From assembly GCF_002786295.1 (NCBI RefSeq), contig NZ_PGTC01000009.1, forward strand, positions 310,001-374,000: DNA of 64,000 bases. Direction: 5' to 3'. This document shows, piece by piece, positions 26,154 to 34,841 of the stretch (within the stretch, counting starts at the first letter, position 1; each line of letters begins with the position of its first letter). Origin of the DNA: Pseudooceanicola marinus. GTDB lineage: Bacteria; Pseudomonadota; Alphaproteobacteria; Rhodobacterales; Rhodobacteraceae. The translations under genes were made by a program, and so were the position numbers. The notes beneath the pieces were generated by a model. The model was given only the letters and a program-made list of their open reading frames with translations, was not told the DNA's origin and made no database searches.

Positions 26154-26522
26154 GCCGGCAGGACAGGCTGTCGGCGCGGCTTTCATGCCGGCGACAGGGG
26201 ATGGCAGGAATGTGGCGGTCACGCTGCGATTGGTGTCTCTTTGGAACCAATTTAGGGTCTGGCGCTGGGATAGTTGCCGGATCGCCCCCTAACCTGCCGC
26301 ACTTTCGCCACGGTTGATCGCCTTAAGGTTGTGCCTCCGGGTGGCCTGCTTGGCCACCCAGGCTGCCGAGACACCGCGAATCTTCCGGGCTGTGAAGATG
26401 TCTTCTGGACGGCTGACAAAGCCGCCCTATATCCATCCGGTATAGTATTGCGACCAATGTCTAAGGTCCGCCTCCGGTCTGGCCCGCCAGATCGGGCTGA
26501 AATCTGCCAGGAACATTCATGC

Positions 26523-26536
26523 TGACGTGAACGTCA
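26523..26536. promoter_or_regulatory. Perfect TGACGT-GA-ACGTCA palindrome
   Basis: A 14-bp dyad with the same TGACGT arms as the sites near the MerR and thiolase genes, about 600 bases before the RTX gene start. Confidence 0.45.
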
Positions 26537-26786
26537 ATTTTGGCGTTTGGCGGGAAATATTCCCGGTTTTGGCGGCCTTCCTCCCCTGTTTGTCTGAAAG
26601 TCGGCTCGAATCACCTATCGGAAGGCGGGCGTTCGGGCGCGTGTGTTGGCTGTGATCCGCCGACCGCGGAAAACCCAATAAAATCTACCAAAAACGGATC
26701 GTTTTGGACTAAGATGGGGTCAGGATACAGCTTTGCTCCGTCACCCTGACACACACACACCCGATGGTCATTGAGTGTATCTCGGC

Positions 26787-26817
26787 AGTGAGAGACCCCA
26801 TTCAGGGGTCTCTCACT
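26787..26817. terminator. Perfect 13-bp hairpin (terminator or regulatory)
   Basis: AGTGAGAGACCCC pairs perfectly with GGGGTCTCTCACT around a 5-nt loop. No long T-run follows (CGCCTTTAAGG), and no gene ends nearby, so it may be a small-RNA or attenuator structure. Confidence 0.5.
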
Positions 26818-27128
26818 CGCCTTTAAGGTGAAAATCTAAACAGATTCCGGGCTGCGCGACTCCTGCAGGGGCAGCGTTGCATTTTTGTGCTCTCCCTAGA
26901 ATTGTATCGATCCGCTTTATGGATCGTTAATCTACGTCTTCGGATTTTCCCAACGCGCCCAATGACTTGCCTGGATAACTTGCTGTTTCCAGGCGGTATG
27001 AAGAGCGCTGTCGTTCGTATTCACTCAACTTAAACGTAAAGCTGTCGTTGCACGTATTTCGGTTCACTGCCCTGAATTTTGCGTCAAGCTGTTCTTGTGT
27101 GTGTCAGTAGTGAGTGCGGAGTTTCAGA

Positions 27129-30100
27129 GTGGAACCGTTATTAGTGTCGCTCTTCGGCATGATGGCCTCGGGCTATGTCGCCGAAGACAGTACTTTGGGT
27201 AAACTCCTCGGTGTCGAGGGAGAAGCAGAGGACGGAGAGGACGAGATCGCGGAAGAGCAGGCGCCGGCGGAAGACGGCACCAGCATTCTCGACTTCGCTT
27301 TCCCCGAGGACGCTTCGTCCGACGACGGAGGACAAGAAGAAGGGGAGCCGGCCGACCAGGCCGGTTCCCCCGATAACCAGGCCGCGACGGGAGAAGCCGC
27401 GGTAACCGATCCGACGCTGGGCCAGCAGGCTGCCGGCGCGGAGGATGCGATCACGGCTGACAGCCTGGTCGACGAGTTGGACGACACGGTGAAGTTCGAT
27501 GTCGTCACGGGCCTGGCAGGCGCCGCGCCGGCGCTGATCTCGGGCTTCGACAATGCCAGCCATGATCCCAGCCTGAAATCCGACCAGGTCTATCTCTACG
27601 ACAGCGAAGGCAACCTGATCCCCGAAAGCGATTTCGTCGCGGGTGACCGGATCCTGTCCATCGTCGACATGGAGGACGGCAGCGGGGCTGCGCTCTACCT
27701 GGATGACGAGCTGGTGGCCGTGGTGGAGGATTATACCGCCGACGAACTGGCCGCCGATACCTCCTGGGTCGGCAATTTCACCGGCGATGAGGGCGAGGTG
27801 GTCGAGATCACCGAGCCGGAAACCACCAACATCTTTGCCGATCTGGACGAGGACGAGGCCCCCGAAGCGGAGGAGGCGTCCGCCGAGACCCCCGAAGAGG
27901 AGCCCGCAGAAGAGGCGGCGCCCGAGGAGCAGGTCGAGGAGCCGGAGCTTGCCGCAGCCGAGCCGGAGGAAGACGCGGCCCCGGCAGAGGAGGCCTCTGC
28001 AGCCGAGGCGACCGAAACGGCAGCGGCGGAGCCGGCCCCCGAGGCCGAGGACAGCCTGGCGTCCGGCGCGGGTGAGGACAGCCTGGCCGGTGCAGCGGGC
28101 GAAGACAGCGTCGACGCGGCGCAGGATGAGCCGGTCGCCGAAGCGCCTGCCGAGGCCACCGAGGAGACCGCTGGCGAGGCAACGCCCGAGCCCACGATCT
28201 CCCTCACGGTCGAAGGCGCCACGGCAAGCGGCAACAGCGTCAACCAGGCGATGTTCGGCGGCAACGTCATGTTCGGGATCAATTCCGAAGGGGGCGCGCT
28301 GAATGACAATATCCAGGACGCGCTGGATGCCACCGACATCGAGAACATCCGCTTCCCCGCCGGCAAGGGCGACGGCATCGCCGCCGAAGAGGGCGAGAAG
28401 TGGCTGAACATCGTCGACCTGGACTACGACGAGGAGGGCAATGCCACCCTGTCGCAGGAGGTGACCGAGCTGCTGGACTGGGCACGTGATCCCAACGGCG
28501 ACGGCGATCTGTCGGATGGCAAGCAGGTCACGCTGGTCATCCCGACCCAGCACCTGTCGCTGGAGGAATACGAGGAATTCGGCACCGACATCGAGATGTT
28601 CTCTCAGCTGGTGATGGAGCAGTACGGCGATGTCGTCGCGGGCTTCGAGGTGGGCAACGAATACTGGACCACCATCGGCGAGAGCGAATACGGTGCAAAG
28701 GCCAACATCGCGGTGAAGGCCCTGGCCGACGGGATGGAGGCCGCCGGTGTCGAGGCCGAGGATCAGCCGCACATCGTAGTGCAGATGGCCACGCCCACGG
28801 GCGCGTCGGACTTCCACGTCTCCGTCGCCGACGGCTCCTGGATCGAACGTCTGGAGGGCGCCAACGAGGCGATCATCGCCGAGCTGGACGAGGAGGCGCG
28901 CGCGGACCTGGATGGGGTGGTGGAACATTACTACTACCGCCAGGACCACGACACCTACGAGGACAGCCTGGAGGAGTTCAACTACATCGAGAAGGACTAC
29001 GACGTCTGGGACGCGGCCTTCGACAAGGAGTTGGATCTTCACATCACCGAGTGGAACATCAAGACCTCCAACACCGCAGAGACCGGCATGAAGGCCGCCT
29101 CGACCATGGTCGAGCAGTTCGAGAACATGATCGAACAGGGCGTGGATCACGCCGATGCCTGGGCGGTGATGCACAACACCTCCACCGATCTGGCGGGCGA
29201 CCGCGACGGTGAGGTGACGACCGACGATCAGGGTCGGGTGACCACCTCGATCAACGGCGCCACCTTCGATCTGATGTCCTCGGCGCTGCCGGGCAAGGAG
29301 CTGCTGGAGCTGGACATTCCCGGCGACGACGGCACCATCGAGGTCAACGCCTATGCCGACCAGGACGAGACGGTGGTCTACCTGTCGTCCCGCTCGCTGG
29401 AGGTGGAAACGATCGAGATCGACCTGCGCGAGCTCGTGGGCGGCGATGTCGAGGGCGCGACCGGCGTCAAGATCGGCATCGACCAGAGCACCTCGAATGG
29501 CTGGCACTGGGTGTCCGGCGAGGGCCGCGTGGATGCGGACTTCGTCGAGATCGACGGCGAGAAGTACTACTACAACGAGCATGACGTCGGCGCCGAGCTG
29601 ACCGACTATACCTACGACAGCTCGGTCATCACCGTGACGCTGAAACCCTATGAGGTCCTTCAGGTGACGATCCCCGGCTCCGACCTCGCGGTCGGGGCAG
29701 GGGAGGACGATCTGGCCGGCTCGGCCGGCAGCGACGACCTGACCACGCCCGACGCGGGCTCTGTCACCGCCCCCGATGGGGCGACGGAGGCCCCGGTGGA
29801 AGACCCCGCCGAAGAACCTGTCGAACTCGAGGCGCCCGAAGACACGGTGTCGCTCGACGATCACCTGGTGGGGTCGGGCTATGCCGACTACCTCAAGGGG
29901 TTTGAAGGGGATGACACCATCGACGGTGGCCGTGGCGATGACACCCTGGCCGGCTCGGAGGGCAATGACCTCCTTGAAGGCGGCGCCGGCGAGGACCTGA
30001 TGAACGGCGGGCAGCAGGATGACCGGCTGTTCGGCGGCTCTGGCGACGACGAGATGCTGGGCTGGACCGGCGAAGATTACCTCAAGGGCGGCCACGGGCA

Positions 30101-30542
30101 TGACGTCATCGACGGTGGCGAGGGCAATGACACCCTGGCCGGGTCCCAGGGCAACGACTCCATGTATGGTGGCGAAGGCGCGGATGAGATGAACGGCGGC
30201 AAGGACGACGATTACATCTCAGGGGGCGAAGGCGCCGACACGCTGACCGGCTGGTCCGGCAACGACACCTTCGCCTTCGCCGAGGGTGACACGGTCGAGG
30301 GCGATGTCATCACCGACTTCCAGCCCGCCAAGGATGTGATCGAGCTGGACGTGCCCGGCCTGACCTCCATCGCCGACCTGGTGTTCACCCAGCGGGAGCA
30401 GGGCGGCGTGCTGATCGAGATCCCCGGGCAGGGCACGGTCCTGCTGGAAGGGGAACTGACGGTGGCCGACGTGGCAATCGACGAGAACTTCATCTTCCTG
30501 GCAGGGGCCAAGACCACGGCCACCACTACGGCGGCTGCCTGA
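27129..30542 (+). CDS. Secreted RTX protein with glycoside hydrolase-like (clan GH-A) domain
   Basis: About 1137 residues from a GTG at 27129 (GGAG upstream; GTG 27114 is an alternative). Layout: short hydrophobic N-terminus (LLVSLFGMMASGYVAE); acidic region; very acidic Ala/Glu/Pro linker about 238-356; TIM-barrel-like domain about 360-760 with GFEVGNEYW (Glu511, acid/base candidate) and HITEWN (Glu641, nucleophile candidate), as in GH-A glycosidases such as arabinofuranosidase relatives; beta-sandwich-like region; then about nine RTX nonapeptides from residue 914 (GGRGDDTL, GGAGEDLM, GGSGDDEM) and a C-terminal secretion tail. RTX repeats indicate calcium-dependent folding and type I secretion; no exporter genes are in this window. 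It probably cleaves or binds a polysaccharide. Extreme Asp/Glu content fits a marine host. Confidence 0.82.
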   Translation: MEPLLVSLFGMMASGYVAEDSTLGKLLGVEGEAEDGEDEIAEEQAPAEDGTSILDFAFPEDASSDDGGQEEGEPADQAGSPDNQAATGEAAVTDPTLGQQAAGAEDAITADSLVDELDDTVKFDVVTGLAGAAPALISGFDNASHDPSLKSDQVYLYDSEGNLIPESDFVAGDRILSIVDMEDGSGAALYLDDELVAVVEDYTADELAADTSWVGNFTGDEGEVVEITEPETTNIFADLDEDEAPEAEEASAETPEEEPAEEAAPEEQVEEPELAAAEPEEDAAPAEEASAAEATETAAAEPAPEAEDSLASGAGEDSLAGAAGEDSVDAAQDEPVAEAPAEATEETAGEATPEPTISLTVEGATASGNSVNQAMFGGNVMFGINSEGGALNDNIQDALDATDIENIRFPAGKGDGIAAEEGEKWLNIVDLDYDEEGNATLSQEVTELLDWARDPNGDGDLSDGKQVTLVIPTQHLSLEEYEEFGTDIEMFSQLVMEQYGDVVAGFEVGNEYWTTIGESEYGAKANIAVKALADGMEAAGVEAEDQPHIVVQMATPTGASDFHVSVADGSWIERLEGANEAIIAELDEEARADLDGVVEHYYYRQDHDTYEDSLEEFNYIEKDYDVWDAAFDKELDLHITEWNIKTSNTAETGMKAASTMVEQFENMIEQGVDHADAWAVMHNTSTDLAGDRDGEVTTDDQGRVTTSINGATFDLMSSALPGKELLELDIPGDDGTIEVNAYADQDETVVYLSSRSLEVETIEIDLRELVGGDVEGATGVKIGIDQSTSNGWHWVSGEGRVDADFVEIDGEKYYYNEHDVGAELTDYTYDSSVITVTLKPYEVLQVTIPGSDLAVGAGEDDLAGSAGSDDLTTPDAGSVTAPDGATEAPVEDPAEEPVELEAPEDTVSLDDHLVGSGYADYLKGFEGDDTIDGGRGDDTLAGSEGNDLLEGGAGEDLMNGGQQDDRLFGGSGDDEMLGWTGEDYLKGGHGHDVIDGGEGNDTLAGSQGNDSMYGGEGADEMNGGKDDDYISGGEGADTLTGWSGNDTFAFAEGDTVEGDVITDFQPAKDVIELDVPGLTSIADLVFTQREQGGVLIEIPGQGTVLLEGELTVADVAIDENFIFLAGAKTTATTTAAA

Positions 30543-30557
30543 CGAAGATCCCGGGAG

Positions 30558-30578
30558 CGGCCCGCCGGTGGCGGGCCG
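30558..30578 (+). terminator. Hairpin after the RTX gene
   Basis: CGGCCCGCC pairs with GGCGGGCCG over a 3-nt loop, 16 bases after the stop codon. It lacks a T-tail, so termination is inferred from position and strength. Confidence 0.5.
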
Positions 30579-31125
30579 TCCCCCCAAGCCCCGTGGCCAA
30601 AGGCCCTGGGCGCAGGACGATGGACCGATGCAGAACTGACCCGAACCGGCATAGCGCCGCGCCCCGGGTCCAACCTGGAAAGGATGGAAAGGACATCTCA
30701 TCTTTGGCCCGCCCGGACGGCACCCCGGGACCGGGCCTTCATACTTGCGGGAAGAGACACGGTTCCACACACCTCTTCCCGCAGGTGCGGGCGAGCCCGG
30801 CACGGCTCGCCCGCGGCTTGCGGCGGCTGACGGCACTCACACACACACCAGCCGCCGCAAGCATCCCCGCGCGCCTCGGGCCTGTGGTCCGGGGCGCGCA
30901 CCCGTTTCGGGCCCGGCCACGCGCGCAGCGCGCTGTTTCCCGACGGGTATCGACCGATGCCGATCTGAATGAGTCCCAACAGGGATGACTATAGTCCAGG
31001 ATGTGACGCGGAAAAGGTGCAGCATGCGCAACCGTGCGGTCACCCCTGCGTCGTGGGCCGTCCGGCCTTGCCATTTCCCCGCGGCTCCCGCAGCCTCGGG
31101 GCAAGCAAATCCAAGGACGCCTGCC
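30579..31125. other. Gene-free region with hairpin array
   Basis: No gene is supported between the RTX gene and the M20 hydrolase. It contains four consecutive hairpins (30746-30899) and CA-repeat tracts, then a GCGCGCAGCGCGC palindrome near 30921-30933. Confidence 0.55.
30746..30899. repeat. Array of four consecutive inverted repeats
   Basis: Arms are 30746-30756/30773-30783 (11 bp), 30787-30797/30804-30814 (11 bp), 30816-30828/30850-30862 (13 bp, loop holding a CA repeat) and 30869-30879/30889-30899 (10 of 11). The arms differ from one another, so these are four separate stems packed end to end. Confidence 0.75.
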
Positions 31126-32313
31126 ATGCCCACCACTGCCACCCCCTCCGCCGTTGCCCGTTTCCTCGCCGATCATTTCGACGATCACCAGGCCCTGCGC
31201 CGGGACATCCACGCGCACCCCGAACTGGGGTTCGAAGAGACCCGCACCGCCGCCCTTGTGGAGGAGCGGTTGCGCGCCGCGGGCTTCGAGGTGACGACCG
31301 GCATCGCCCGCACCGGCATGGTGGCGACGCTGAAACGCGGCGAAGGGCCGGCCATCGGGATCCGGGCCGACATGGACGCCTTGCCGATGGATGAACAGAC
31401 CAACCTGCCGCATGCCTCGAAGGTGGCGGGCAAGATGCACGCCTGCGGTCATGATGGCCACACCGTCAGCCTGCTGGCCACTGCCGAGGCGCTGGCGGCC
31501 GAAGGCAACTTTTCCGGCACTGTGCACCTGATCTTCCAGCCCGCCGAGGAAGGGCTGGCCGGCGGCGCCAAGATGGTCGAGGAGGGGCTGTTCGAGCGTT
31601 TCCCCTGTGACCGCATCTTCGGCTTTCACAATGAACCGCGCATGATGCTGGGCCAGGCGGCGACGCGCAGCGGGCCGACCATGGCCTCGGCGGATGAATT
31701 CCGCGTCACCTTCACCGGCAAGGGCGGCCATGCCGCCGTGCCGCATATGGCCAAGGACAGTGCCCTGGCCCTGTCGGAACTGGTGGTGGCCCTGCAACAG
31801 CTGGTCTCGCGCCGCATCGACCCGCTGCATTCGGCGGTCGTGTCGGTGACCCAGATCCACGTCGGATCCGCTCATAACGTGATCGCGGGCGACGGCTGGA
31901 TCGGCGGCACCGTGCGCTGCCTCGTGCCCTCGGACCGCAAGGTGCTGGAGGAGGGGATCCGCAGCATCGCCCAGGGCCATGCCGATGCCGCCGGGGTCGA
32001 GATGACCTTCGAGTGGTCGGGGGGCTATCCGCCGCTGGTCAACGACACGGCGGCGGTGGCCGACGTGGCCGTGGCCCTGTCGTCCGACGCCGCGCCGGTG
32101 ACCTATTCCGAGGCGACGCCGATCATGGCGGGGGAGGATTTCGCCTTCATGTTGCAGGAAGCGCCCGGCGCCTATGTCTTCTTCGGCATGTCGGAGGAGG
32201 GCGCGCCCTCGCCGATGGTCCATGACCCGGCCTATGACTTCAACGACAAGCTGATCCCCATCGTCGCCGAAAGCATGGTGGCCCTCGTCGAGGCCGAGCT
32301 GCCGGCGAAATGA
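31126..32313 (+). CDS. M20-family amidohydrolase (hippurate hydrolase/aminoacylase-like)
   Basis: The 395-residue metallopeptidase-fold enzyme has the M20D features: HAHPELGFEET, GIRADMDALPMDEQ, the metal site MHACGHDGHT, QPAEEGLAGG and the dimerisation domain near 185-295, ending ATPIMAGEDFAFMLQ. It hydrolyses N-acyl amino acids, hippurate or related amides in the cytoplasm with two Zn or Co ions. AAGGA precedes the ATG at 31126 by about eight bases. It is transcribed alone, downstream of the hairpin array; the neighbouring Pho-box belongs to the next gene. Confidence 0.9.
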   Translation: MPTTATPSAVARFLADHFDDHQALRRDIHAHPELGFEETRTAALVEERLRAAGFEVTTGIARTGMVATLKRGEGPAIGIRADMDALPMDEQTNLPHASKVAGKMHACGHDGHTVSLLATAEALAAEGNFSGTVHLIFQPAEEGLAGGAKMVEEGLFERFPCDRIFGFHNEPRMMLGQAATRSGPTMASADEFRVTFTGKGGHAAVPHMAKDSALALSELVVALQQLVSRRIDPLHSAVVSVTQIHVGSAHNVIAGDGWIGGTVRCLVPSDRKVLEEGIRSIAQGHADAAGVEMTFEWSGGYPPLVNDTAAVADVAVALSSDAAPVTYSEATPIMAGEDFAFMLQEAPGAYVFFGMSEEGAPSPMVHDPAYDFNDKLIPIVAESMVALVEAELPAK

Positions 32314-32422
32314 TCCCGCGCGGCGGGACTTGCAGGGGCGGTCTGAGCCCCCACAGGCTCCCGCCGGCGACCGGGTCCAGGGCGGCTTTCAGGCTGCCCT
32401 AGGGGCAGCTTTCCCCTCATAT

Positions 32423-32440
32423 GTGACAGTTTTGTGACTA
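32423..32440 (-). promoter_or_regulatory. PhoB-box-like direct repeat
   Basis: GTGACAG and GTGACTA are repeated at exactly 11-bp spacing with T-rich spacers. The complementary strand reads TAGTCACAAAACTGTCAC, agreeing at 14 of 18 positions with the classical Pho box. It lies 135 bases before the nucleotidase start, but in inverted orientation. Confidence 0.55.
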
Positions 32441-32574
32441 TTTTGATCGTCTGGTCAGACTCCGTTGCGCGGGGCGCCGGTGTCATGGCCCTGACGCAGA
32501 GTTCGGCTTTGACAGGTGGCATGCGCCGGGGCAGCATCCCGGTATAAGAATTGACCTTAGAGGGGAGAAACCCA

Positions 32575-34134
32575 ATGTCCGTCCGTCTGCTGACGAGCGT
32601 GGCCGCCCTGGCGCTGAGCGCCGGCACCGCCATGGCCGATTATTCGCTGACCATTCTTCACACCAATGACTTCCACGCCCGTTTCGAACCGATCTCGAAA
32701 TACGATTCCGGCTGCTCGGCCGAGGACAACGATGCCGGTGAGTGCTTCGGCGGTTCCGCCCGCCTGGTGACGGCGGTGGAAGAGGCCCGGGCCCGCGCCG
32801 AGAACTCCATCCTCGTGGATGGCGGCGACCAGTTCCAGGGCACGCTCTTCTACACCTACTACAAGGGCAAGCTCGCCGCCGAGATGATGAACAAGATGGG
32901 CTATGACGCGATGACCGTGGGCAACCACGAGTTCGACGACGGCCCCGAGGTTCTGCGCGGCTTCATGGATGCGGTTGAATTCCCGGTGCTGATGTCCAAC
33001 GCCGACGTCTCGGCCGAACCGCTGCTGGCCGACACCCTGCTGAAATCCACCACCATCGAGGTGGGCGGCGAGACCATCGGCCTGATCGGCCTGACGCCGG
33101 AAGACACCGACGAACTGGCCAGCCCGGGCGACAACATCACCTTCACCGACCCCTCCGAGGCGGTGCAGGGCGAGGTCGACAAGCTGACCGCCGAGGGTGT
33201 GAACAAGATCATCGTCCTGTCCCACTCCGGCTATGGCGTTGACCAGACGGTGGCGGCCAACACCACCGGCGTCGACGTGATCGTGGGCGGTCACTCCAAC
33301 ACCTACCTGGCCAATGACGACGAGGACGCCGAAGGCCCGTACCCGACCATGGTCGGCGAAACCGCCATCGTCTCGGCCTATGCCTACGGCAAGTTCCTGG
33401 GCGAGCTGAACGTGACCTTCGACGACGAGGGCACGGTGATCTCCGCCGAGGGCGCACCGCTGATCATGGATGCCGCGGTGACCGAGGATGACGCCACCGT
33501 CGCCCGTATCGCCGAAGCCGCGGAGCCGCTGGACGAAATCCGCAATACCGTGGTCGCCGAGGCCTCGGAAGAGATCATCGGGGCGCGCGACGTCTGCCGT
33601 GCCATGGAATGTTCCATGGGCAACCTGATCGCCGACGCCATGCTGGACCGGGTCGCCGACCAGGGCATCGAGATCGCCATCGAGAACAGCGGCGGCATCC
33701 GCGCCTCCATCGACGCGGGCGAAGTGACGATGGGCGAAGTGCTGACCGTGCTGCCCTTCCAGAACACCCTGTCGACCTTCCAGGTGACCGGCGCGACCTT
33801 CGTCGAAGCTCTGGAGAACGGCGCCAGCCAGATGGAAGAGGGCGCAGGCCGCTTCCCGCAGGTGGCCGGGGTGACCTTCACCGTCGATCCGGCGGCCGAG
33901 CCCGGTTCGCGCATCTCCGAGGTCATGGTGGGCGGTGAGCCGATCGACCCGGAAAAGGTCTATGGCGTCGTGTCCAACAACTACGTCCGCAACGGCGGGG
34001 ACGGCTATGCGATGTTCAAGGATGCCATGAATGCCTACGACTTCGGCCCCGACCTGGCTGACGTGACGGCGGAGTACCTGGCCGAGAACGGGCCCTACAA
34101 GCCCTACACCGACGGCCGCATCACCGTGAAGTGA
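32575..34134 (+). CDS. 5'-nucleotidase / UshA-family metallophosphatase
   Basis: The 519-residue protein has a signal peptide cleaved near ALSAGTAMADY, so it acts in the periplasm. The metallophosphatase domain has LTILHTNDFHARFEP, VDGGDQFQGTLFYTYYKG, GNHEFDDGPE, LSHSGYGVDQ and GGHSN; the C-terminal 5'-nucleotidase domain has ENSGGIRASIDAG for nucleoside binding and YGVVSNNYVRNGGDGYAMF. It releases phosphate and nucleosides from nucleotides. An AGGGGAG ribosome site precedes the ATG. A Pho-box-like site upstream suggests induction by phosphate starvation. Confidence 0.92.
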   Translation: MSVRLLTSVAALALSAGTAMADYSLTILHTNDFHARFEPISKYDSGCSAEDNDAGECFGGSARLVTAVEEARARAENSILVDGGDQFQGTLFYTYYKGKLAAEMMNKMGYDAMTVGNHEFDDGPEVLRGFMDAVEFPVLMSNADVSAEPLLADTLLKSTTIEVGGETIGLIGLTPEDTDELASPGDNITFTDPSEAVQGEVDKLTAEGVNKIIVLSHSGYGVDQTVAANTTGVDVIVGGHSNTYLANDDEDAEGPYPTMVGETAIVSAYAYGKFLGELNVTFDDEGTVISAEGAPLIMDAAVTEDDATVARIAEAAEPLDEIRNTVVAEASEEIIGARDVCRAMECSMGNLIADAMLDRVADQGIEIAIENSGGIRASIDAGEVTMGEVLTVLPFQNTLSTFQVTGATFVEALENGASQMEEGAGRFPQVAGVTFTVDPAAEPGSRISEVMVGGEPIDPEKVYGVVSNNYVRNGGDGYAMFKDAMNAYDFGPDLADVTAEYLAENGPYKPYTDGRITVK

Positions 34135-34183
34135 CGCAGCCCGGGCCCGCGCTCGCGCGGGTCCACCCGGTGCCTAACGCAAG

Positions 34184-34209
34184 ACGCCCGCCGGTTCTCC
34201 GGCGGGCGT
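34184..34209. terminator. Bidirectional terminator between convergent genes
   Basis: ACGCCCGCCGG pairs with CCGGCGGGCGT around TTCT. It lies 50 bases after the nucleotidase stop and 27 before the stop of the opposite-strand gene, and can serve both. Confidence 0.7.
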
Positions 34210-34235
34210 TCGCATGTGGTCTGGCCTCTGCGGGA

Positions 34236-34628
34236 TCAGCCGGGCTGCTGCTGGCCCGGATCCATCGGCGGCGACGGCGGGGCCGCAGGCTCGTCATCCT
34301 CGGTATCTGCCGCGCCGAGCGACAGGCCGGCGTCGAAGCCGCCACCGTTCAGCTTCACGCCCAGATCAGCCCCGATGTAGGAGCCGTCCATCAGCTGCGC
34401 CACGCCGGCGGTGGCGCGCCAGCTTTGCGAGGTGAAGAGATAGTCCATGCCGACCGAGGCAACGGTGCTGTCTTCCTCGTCATCGGAAAAGACCCGCAGG
34501 CCGACACCCACATCGGTGCCGCCGCCTCCGAAGGCGAAGCTGAGGCCGAAGCCGATCAGCGGGTCTGCGCTCGCCGGGGCGGCCAGGCCAAGGGCCAGGG
34601 CCGCGGCAGTCAAGGCTTTGTATTTCAT
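34236..34628 (-). CDS. Secreted small glycine-rich protein of unknown function
   Basis: The 130-residue protein has a clear signal peptide (MKYKALTAAALALGLAAPASADP) and a mature part rich in Gly and small residues with alternating strand-like pattern (GFGLSFAFGGGGTDVGVGLRV, VASVGMDYLFTSQSW), ending in an acidic Pro/Gln tail (DDEPAAPPSPPMDPGQQQ). The alternating pattern resembles a small outer-membrane beta-barrel or autotransporter-like strand set, but no family is recognised. I chose ATG 34628 so that the signal peptide is at the start. It converges with the nucleotidase gene. Confidence 0.7.
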   Translation of the reverse strand: MKYKALTAAALALGLAAPASADPLIGFGLSFAFGGGGTDVGVGLRVFSDDEEDSTVASVGMDYLFTSQSWRATAGVAQLMDGSYIGADLGVKLNGGGFDAGLSLGAADTEDDEPAAPPSPPMDPGQQQPG

Positions 34629-34841
34629 GAGATTCTCGTCCTCTTCGTGTTTGCGCAAGAGCAAAGCCGCTTATGGGGGAACCGGCAACTCCCCTAACTA
34701 GGGGGGGGCGAAGGCAAAGCTAGGGCCGAAACCGGCGGTCGGGTCTGGCAGATCTTGCAGGCGCTGCGCGACCGCAGGGCCCACGCCCGCCTCTTGCAGT
34801 GCCCGGGGTGCAGGACCTATCTTTGGGGAAAGGAGCGCGCC

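Larger units (their letters stand above)
26154..27128. other. Long gene-free, lower-GC region with several inverted repeats
   Basis: About 975 bases with no supported gene; two short open frames (26274-26525, 26540-26749) lack coding-like composition. It holds a TGACGT/ACGTCA palindrome, a 13-bp perfect hairpin, a CGATCC/GGATCG dyad (26908-26926), a GCCTGGA/TCCAGGC inverted repeat (26969-26994), and (CA)n/(TG)n tracts. It is the leader of the RTX protein gene. Confidence 0.6.

Noticed and set aside
26274-26749. Two short plus-strand frames
   Set aside because: They have random composition, Cys- and Pro-rich, and no ribosome site, and they sit in non-coding leader DNA.
27141-30101. 986-residue open frame antisense to the RTX gene
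   Set aside because: It is a GC-skew shadow: its protein is a repetitive mix of His, Gly, Arg and Val without motifs, while the plus strand has a full RTX protein with RTX repeats.
29870-30300. Tandem GGxGxD codons considered as a DNA repeat or CRISPR array
   Set aside because: They encode RTX nonapeptides with varied DNA sequence; no regular spacer-repeat pattern was found anywhere in the window.
32509-32548. TTGACA and TATAAG as a sigma-70 promoter for the nucleotidase gene
   Set aside because: The hexamers are separated by 28 bases, far from the usual 16-18.
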